Below, piece after piece: positions 42,611 to 45,369 of a stretch of DNA of 45,369 bases. The stretch spans positions 1-45,369 of the forward strand of contig JAFOXR010000034.1 in the NCBI GenBank assembly GCA_017391675.1. Reading direction: 5' to 3'. Under the pieces are notes generated by a model, which ran no database searches, was not told the origin of the DNA, and worked only from the letters and a program-made list of their open reading frames with translations. The position numbers and the translations under genes were made by a program. Each line of letters opens with the position of its first letter. Position 1 is the stretch's first letter. This stretch comes from Muribaculaceae bacterium. GTDB lineage: Bacteria > Bacteroidota > Bacteroidia > Bacteroidales > Muribaculaceae.

Positions 42611-42664
42611 GAATGCAATATTTCCTTAAAAAGTAGAAGTGATAATAAAAATTCAAGATTTTTT

Positions 42665-42672
42665 TATTTTTG
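42665..42672 (+). promoter_or_regulatory. -7 promoter box upstream of the tiny ORF
   Basis: TATTTTTG, 28 nt before the ATG at 42700. No clear -33 element. Confidence 0.35.
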
Positions 42673-42699
42673 TAGGTAGAAAGAAAAAATATTGGAAAA

Positions 42700-42845
42700 T
42701 GAAATATATAAGTTACTTATTAAAACACAAAAATAGGCTTGCTAAGGAATGTTGCGGAATAGAAGATTACCTACTGCTTTTCCCAATACCAAACAGTGAA
42801 GTTTATTTAAGCAATAATATGAGTCAAAATGAAGGATATAATTAA
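42700..42845 (+). CDS. Possible small protein (48 residues), unknown
   Basis: An ORF with a -7 box at the right distance. The product starts MKYISYLLKHKNRLAKECCG and ends NNMSQNEGYN. It is basic at the front, has two adjacent cysteines and no clear signal or membrane helix. The frame also reads from 42639, but that start would precede the promoter. No family was recognised. It may be a fortuitous ORF in the 337-bp gap between the portal-like gene and the next secreted protein. Confidence 0.3.
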
Positions 42846-42924
42846 CCACTAAATAAGAATGATTTGTGGATAAAACCATAAATGTTTCTATTAATATTTT
42901 GTATAACTCAAATTGAACTTAATT

Positions 42925-44184
42925 ATGAAAAAAGCATTAAGAATCCTTATGTTAATAGGAGTAGTTGCAATTTCTGCAACAGGTGCAAATGCACAAATTT
43001 TAACGGAATGTTGGAAAAATAGCACAGATATTCCTGGAGTGTCTACTAGTGGTGATATACGCTTTGCTTCGGCAAAAGATGGAAAAATTATAGCTATCAA
43101 TTATGTTGCAAAAAAAATAATATCAATTGACGATAAAGGTGTTACCGAGATCTTTGACCTATCTAAAGCAATTGCTACTTATTATACTAAAGAAGAAATC
43201 GTGTTTGATGAAGTTACAGGTGAAGAATCGGTTGAAAGTGTAGTCCCTAACGCAAACACAGGTATCACGGTTGACGACGCAGGGAACATACTTGTAGGCA
43301 CAGATTTTCCTAGTAAAGCTACTGCTACTGATATGATTATCATATCGGCCGATCTTAAAGAAACTTACAAACTTCAACTTTCTCTACCTGAAGGAGTTAG
43401 CGCAAATCGCATTGACCAGTATGGTAAAATTGTGGGAGATATGCTTTCAGAAGAAGGTGCTTACCTTTGGCTTGCTATCAATACTAACGAAAAAGTGGCT
43501 ATTGTCAAAATTGCTAATGGTAAACAGGTAGAAGAGTATTCTCAAGCTTCAGCAAAAGTAAAAATAGCAATGACCTCTTCAACTCTTGCACAACCTTCTA
43601 TGTGGAATGTGGCAGAAATTGATGCTCTTATGGATAATAATAAAAACTTATCCCCTACATTTTGGTCACGAAATCGTCTTAACCCACAACAATTATATGG
43701 CTGGAATGAAGACGGGACGGAGCAAGTTCTTATGGAATTGACCGAAAATGATGTTAATGGTATAACTACAATGAAAGCAGGAGCGGAAGGTTTTGCTACT
43801 TTTAATATAGCTGGGGTAACTTATTTAGTCGTTCCTATGTCGCTTGAAGGTTCTTCACGTAGTTGTGCTATCGGTATTTATGATGAAACAGGAAAACTTC
43901 GTGGCACTTATACTCCAAACGATAATGATGGTTTTGGACAAATGGGCAGTATTGTGGTGGAGTCTGATGGCGAATATGCAGTAAATATCTATCGTTTCAT
44001 TCCTGGTACTATAGCCTATAAATTAAACTTCTATGATATTGGAACCTTAGTTGAAGACATAGAAAGAGAAGAAAATGAAGAAGCTGTTTATTATAATTTC
44101 CAAGGAGTGAAAATTGCTAAACCAGCAAACGGTGTGTTTATCAAAGTTCAAGGAGGCAAAGCTTCTAAAGTTCTTGTAAAATAA
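42925..44184 (+). CDS. Low-GC secreted beta-rich protein with YYNxQGVK C-terminal module
   Basis: A 419-residue exported protein. I start at the ATG at 42925, which begins the signal peptide MKKALRILMLIGVVAISATG and cuts after ANA, not at the TTG at 42913. The mature part has recurring beta-strand pairs (DGKIIAINYV, DDAGNILVGTD, AYLWLAINTNEKVAIVKI, GEYAVNIYRF) that suggest a propeller or beta-sandwich. No enzyme motif was recognised. It ends with YYNFQGVK and NGVFIKVQGGKASKVL, the same kind of C-terminal module as in the protein at 133-963. Base composition is clearly lower in GC than the housekeeping genes, as in that gene. Single-gene unit with a strong terminator. Confidence 0.75.
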   Translation: MKKALRILMLIGVVAISATGANAQILTECWKNSTDIPGVSTSGDIRFASAKDGKIIAINYVAKKIISIDDKGVTEIFDLSKAIATYYTKEEIVFDEVTGEESVESVVPNANTGITVDDAGNILVGTDFPSKATATDMIIISADLKETYKLQLSLPEGVSANRIDQYGKIVGDMLSEEGAYLWLAINTNEKVAIVKIANGKQVEEYSQASAKVKIAMTSSTLAQPSMWNVAEIDALMDNNKNLSPTFWSRNRLNPQQLYGWNEDGTEQVLMELTENDVNGITTMKAGAEGFATFNIAGVTYLVVPMSLEGSSRSCAIGIYDETGKLRGTYTPNDNDGFGQMGSIVVESDGEYAVNIYRFIPGTIAYKLNFYDIGTLVEDIEREENEEAVYYNFQGVKIAKPANGVFIKVQGGKASKVLVK

Positions 44185-44214
44185 TTCAGGCTGAGATAAC
44201 TTGATAGTGATATA

Positions 44215-44252
44215 ACGGATGTGTGTATTTTTTGGGAGCACATCCGTTTTTT
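44215..44252 (+). terminator. Terminator after the low-GC secreted protein
   Basis: Nine-bp stem ACGGATGTG / CACATCCGT with a 15-nt loop and T6. Confidence 0.85.
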
Positions 44253-44297
44253 ATATATAGTTTAAGGGTCTTGATAGGAATTGTAAAAATGAATTTA

Positions 44298-44305
44298 TAT
44301 ATTTG
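44298..44305 (+). promoter_or_regulatory. -7 promoter box of the SH3b-membrane protein gene
   Basis: TATATTTG, 20 nt before the ATG at 44325. TTG candidates occur at 14 and 24 nt spacing, neither ideal. Confidence 0.4.
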
Positions 44306-44324
44306 TGAATATAATTAGTGCCTT

Positions 44325-45266
44325 ATGAAAAAGATTACCTGTTTAAGATTCTTGATGGTGATGCTGTGTTGCAGTATTGCTGTAAGTGCTATTGCCAATC
44401 AAATGTATATTATGGTTGACAAAGCAGAGCTTCATAGTGAACCGGATATTAATTCTCCCATTGTGGGCTATGTGTATAAAAGCGACACCCCGAAATCGTG
44501 TAATCTGAATAAAGACGGCTCGTGGGCGCAGATGCAAGCAAGTGACGCAGCAACCGAAGGTTGGGTGATGACTTGTGTGTGCAAGGAGGGCAACAATGAA
44601 TCTTATGGATTTGACTATGAAACCTGTTATAAGATCAACAAGGAATGGGCAAAAGGTGAGATTTCTCAAGAAGTCTTTGCTGAAAAACTGTCTAATCTGC
44701 AGAATAATATGCCTGTAGATGAAGAGGTGGAAGAATTTTGTGATGTAGAAGAAGATGGGAGCATGGATTATGCTCAAGAAAACTCGTGGGTATCTCGTAA
44801 TTTTCTGATAATTGCCATAATAGCATTGTGGATTGTGAGTTTGATAAGTTTTGTGTTATCATTATCGCCGTCTGCCCGAGTATTGAAACACACAGGCATA
44901 TATATATTGTTACTGGGAGCATGCGAAATTCTTTTTGTATTGCATCCCGATGCTCCTACAAGTTTGCGAACCGGACGAATGATTGAAATCCTGGTGCTTG
45001 TGGTGGGACAATTACTCATGATTGCCATAAGAGTGACTAGCGCCCGCAATGCTTTTGAAAAATTAAGTATGCGTGTAGGCGCATTGATGCTATTTGCTGC
45101 AATAGGAATATTTATTTATAACATTGGTGTGGGTAACTTCTTATGGTCGGTAGTAGAAGCTATTATAGGCATAATATTACTCATCATTGTGGGCGCAGTA
45201 GTTGTAATGGCAATTAAAGCTCCACCATCAAAGATACGAAGAACTTGCGTAATAATGGCAGGATAA
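44325..45266 (+). CDS. SH3b-like domain protein with five C-terminal membrane helices
   Basis: A 313-residue membrane protein. A signal peptide (LMVMLCCSIAVSAIANQ) precedes a bacterial SH3-like domain at about residues 27-90 (YIMVDKAELHSEPDINSPIVGYVYK ... GWVMTCVC), the sort that often binds cell-wall peptides or protein ligands. A charged linker (VDEEVEEFCDVEEDGS) follows. About five hydrophobic helices then span residues 155-300. The short C-terminal end is basic. So the SH3b domain should face the periplasm, tethered by a polytopic domain. This architecture is common in Bacteroidales near secreted proteins, but no function is known to me. No partner gene in view. Confidence 0.75.
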   Translation: MKKITCLRFLMVMLCCSIAVSAIANQMYIMVDKAELHSEPDINSPIVGYVYKSDTPKSCNLNKDGSWAQMQASDAATEGWVMTCVCKEGNNESYGFDYETCYKINKEWAKGEISQEVFAEKLSNLQNNMPVDEEVEEFCDVEEDGSMDYAQENSWVSRNFLIIAIIALWIVSLISFVLSLSPSARVLKHTGIYILLLGACEILFVLHPDAPTSLRTGRMIEILVLVVGQLLMIAIRVTSARNAFEKLSMRVGALMLFAAIGIFIYNIGVGNFLWSVVEAIIGIILLIIVGAVVVMAIKAPPSKIRRTCVIMAG

Positions 45267-45287
45267 GGGTGAAATTTGATAAGTGGT

Positions 45288-45360
45288 TGGTACATATACC
45301 ATTTTTGTGTTACCTCACCATATTGTTAATTTCGGCAGAAGGAGCCGTATATGGTGGGTA
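45288..45360 (+). other. Structured intergenic end of the window
   Basis: The last 103 bp hold no gene. They contain TGGTA-cata-TACCA (45288-45301) and a two-tier hairpin, CACCATAT (45316-45323) with ATATGGTG (45349-45356) enclosing CGGC / GCCG. The T-run needed for a terminator is missing, and the window ends here, so it may be a leader of the next gene. Confidence 0.3.
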
Positions 45361-45369
45361 TTAGAGAAA

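Noticed and set aside
41631-42629. 332-residue open frame antisense to the portal-like gene
   Set aside because: It lies within the portal-like frame on the opposite strand, crosses its promoter, shows no recognisable domain and has no promoter of its own; the portal frame has clear family-like motifs.
1-45369. CRISPR arrays and rRNA
   Set aside because: No regularly spaced direct repeats of 23-47 bp and no rRNA-like sequence were seen on reading the window.

Overview
The window looks like a chromosomal segment of an anaerobic gut-type Bacteroidales bacterium, most likely Prevotellaceae, Muribaculaceae or a close relative; the genus cannot be fixed from sequence alone. The support is two SusC/SusD outer-membrane pairs, the Bacteroidota promoter form (TTG or TTTG, about 19-20 nt, TAnnTTTG) upstream of many genes, a DUF2723 membrane glycosyltransferase, rubrerythrin, the pdxJ-exbB-exbD-tonB cluster, the DUF177-rpmF-fabH-era-der cluster, and secreted proteins ending in a YYNxQGVK-type C-terminal module.

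Layout. 0-2.4 kb: a secreted beta-sandwich protein, a TPR protein, and tRNA-Tyr plus tRNA-Gly with their own promoter and terminator. 2.4-8.2 kb (minus): a lipoprotein, then, read in transcription order from 8.1 kb, a DUF2723 glycosyltransferase, a polysaccharide deacetylase and queG. 8.3-9.9 kb (plus): an orphan sensor histidine kinase overlapped by a 78-residue ORF resembling a detached C-terminal domain. 9.9-14.5 kb (minus): a candidate small RNA, then der, era, fabH, rpmF and DUF177. 14.6-15.6 kb: a HAD phosphatase. 15.6-18.7 kb (minus): a second, well supported small RNA candidate and an M16 peptidase. 19-29.8 kb: two divergent SusC/SusD pairs whose susC genes begin with the same 89 bp in inverted orientation. 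30-32.4 kb: a Na/Pi transporter and rubrerythrin. 32.4-34 kb (minus): nadK and a YgjP-like metallopeptidase. 34-36.8 kb: pdxJ-exbB-exbD-tonB. 36.9-41 kb: an S24-type repressor, a BspA-like LRR protein, trmB and mrp. 41.1-42.6 kb (minus): a lone phage-portal-like gene. 42.7-45.3 kb: a tiny ORF, a low-GC secreted protein and an SH3b-membrane protein.

How the parts fit. ExbB, ExbD and TonB would energise the two SusC transporters. The SusC/SusD pairs lie beside no glycoside hydrolase, so their substrates are open; the nearest enzyme is the M16 peptidase, separated by a terminator. Most remaining genes are conserved housekeeping functions: queuosine and m7G tRNA modification, ribosome-assembly GTPases, fatty acid initiation, NADP and PLP synthesis, and Fe-S or MinD-type ATPase functions.

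The parts most worth following up are the inverted identical 5' ends of the divergent susC genes, the single portal-like gene with a palindrome in its promoter, the two sRNA candidates, and the orphan C-terminal domain coupled to the kinase. No CRISPR array, transposase, integrase or rRNA was seen.
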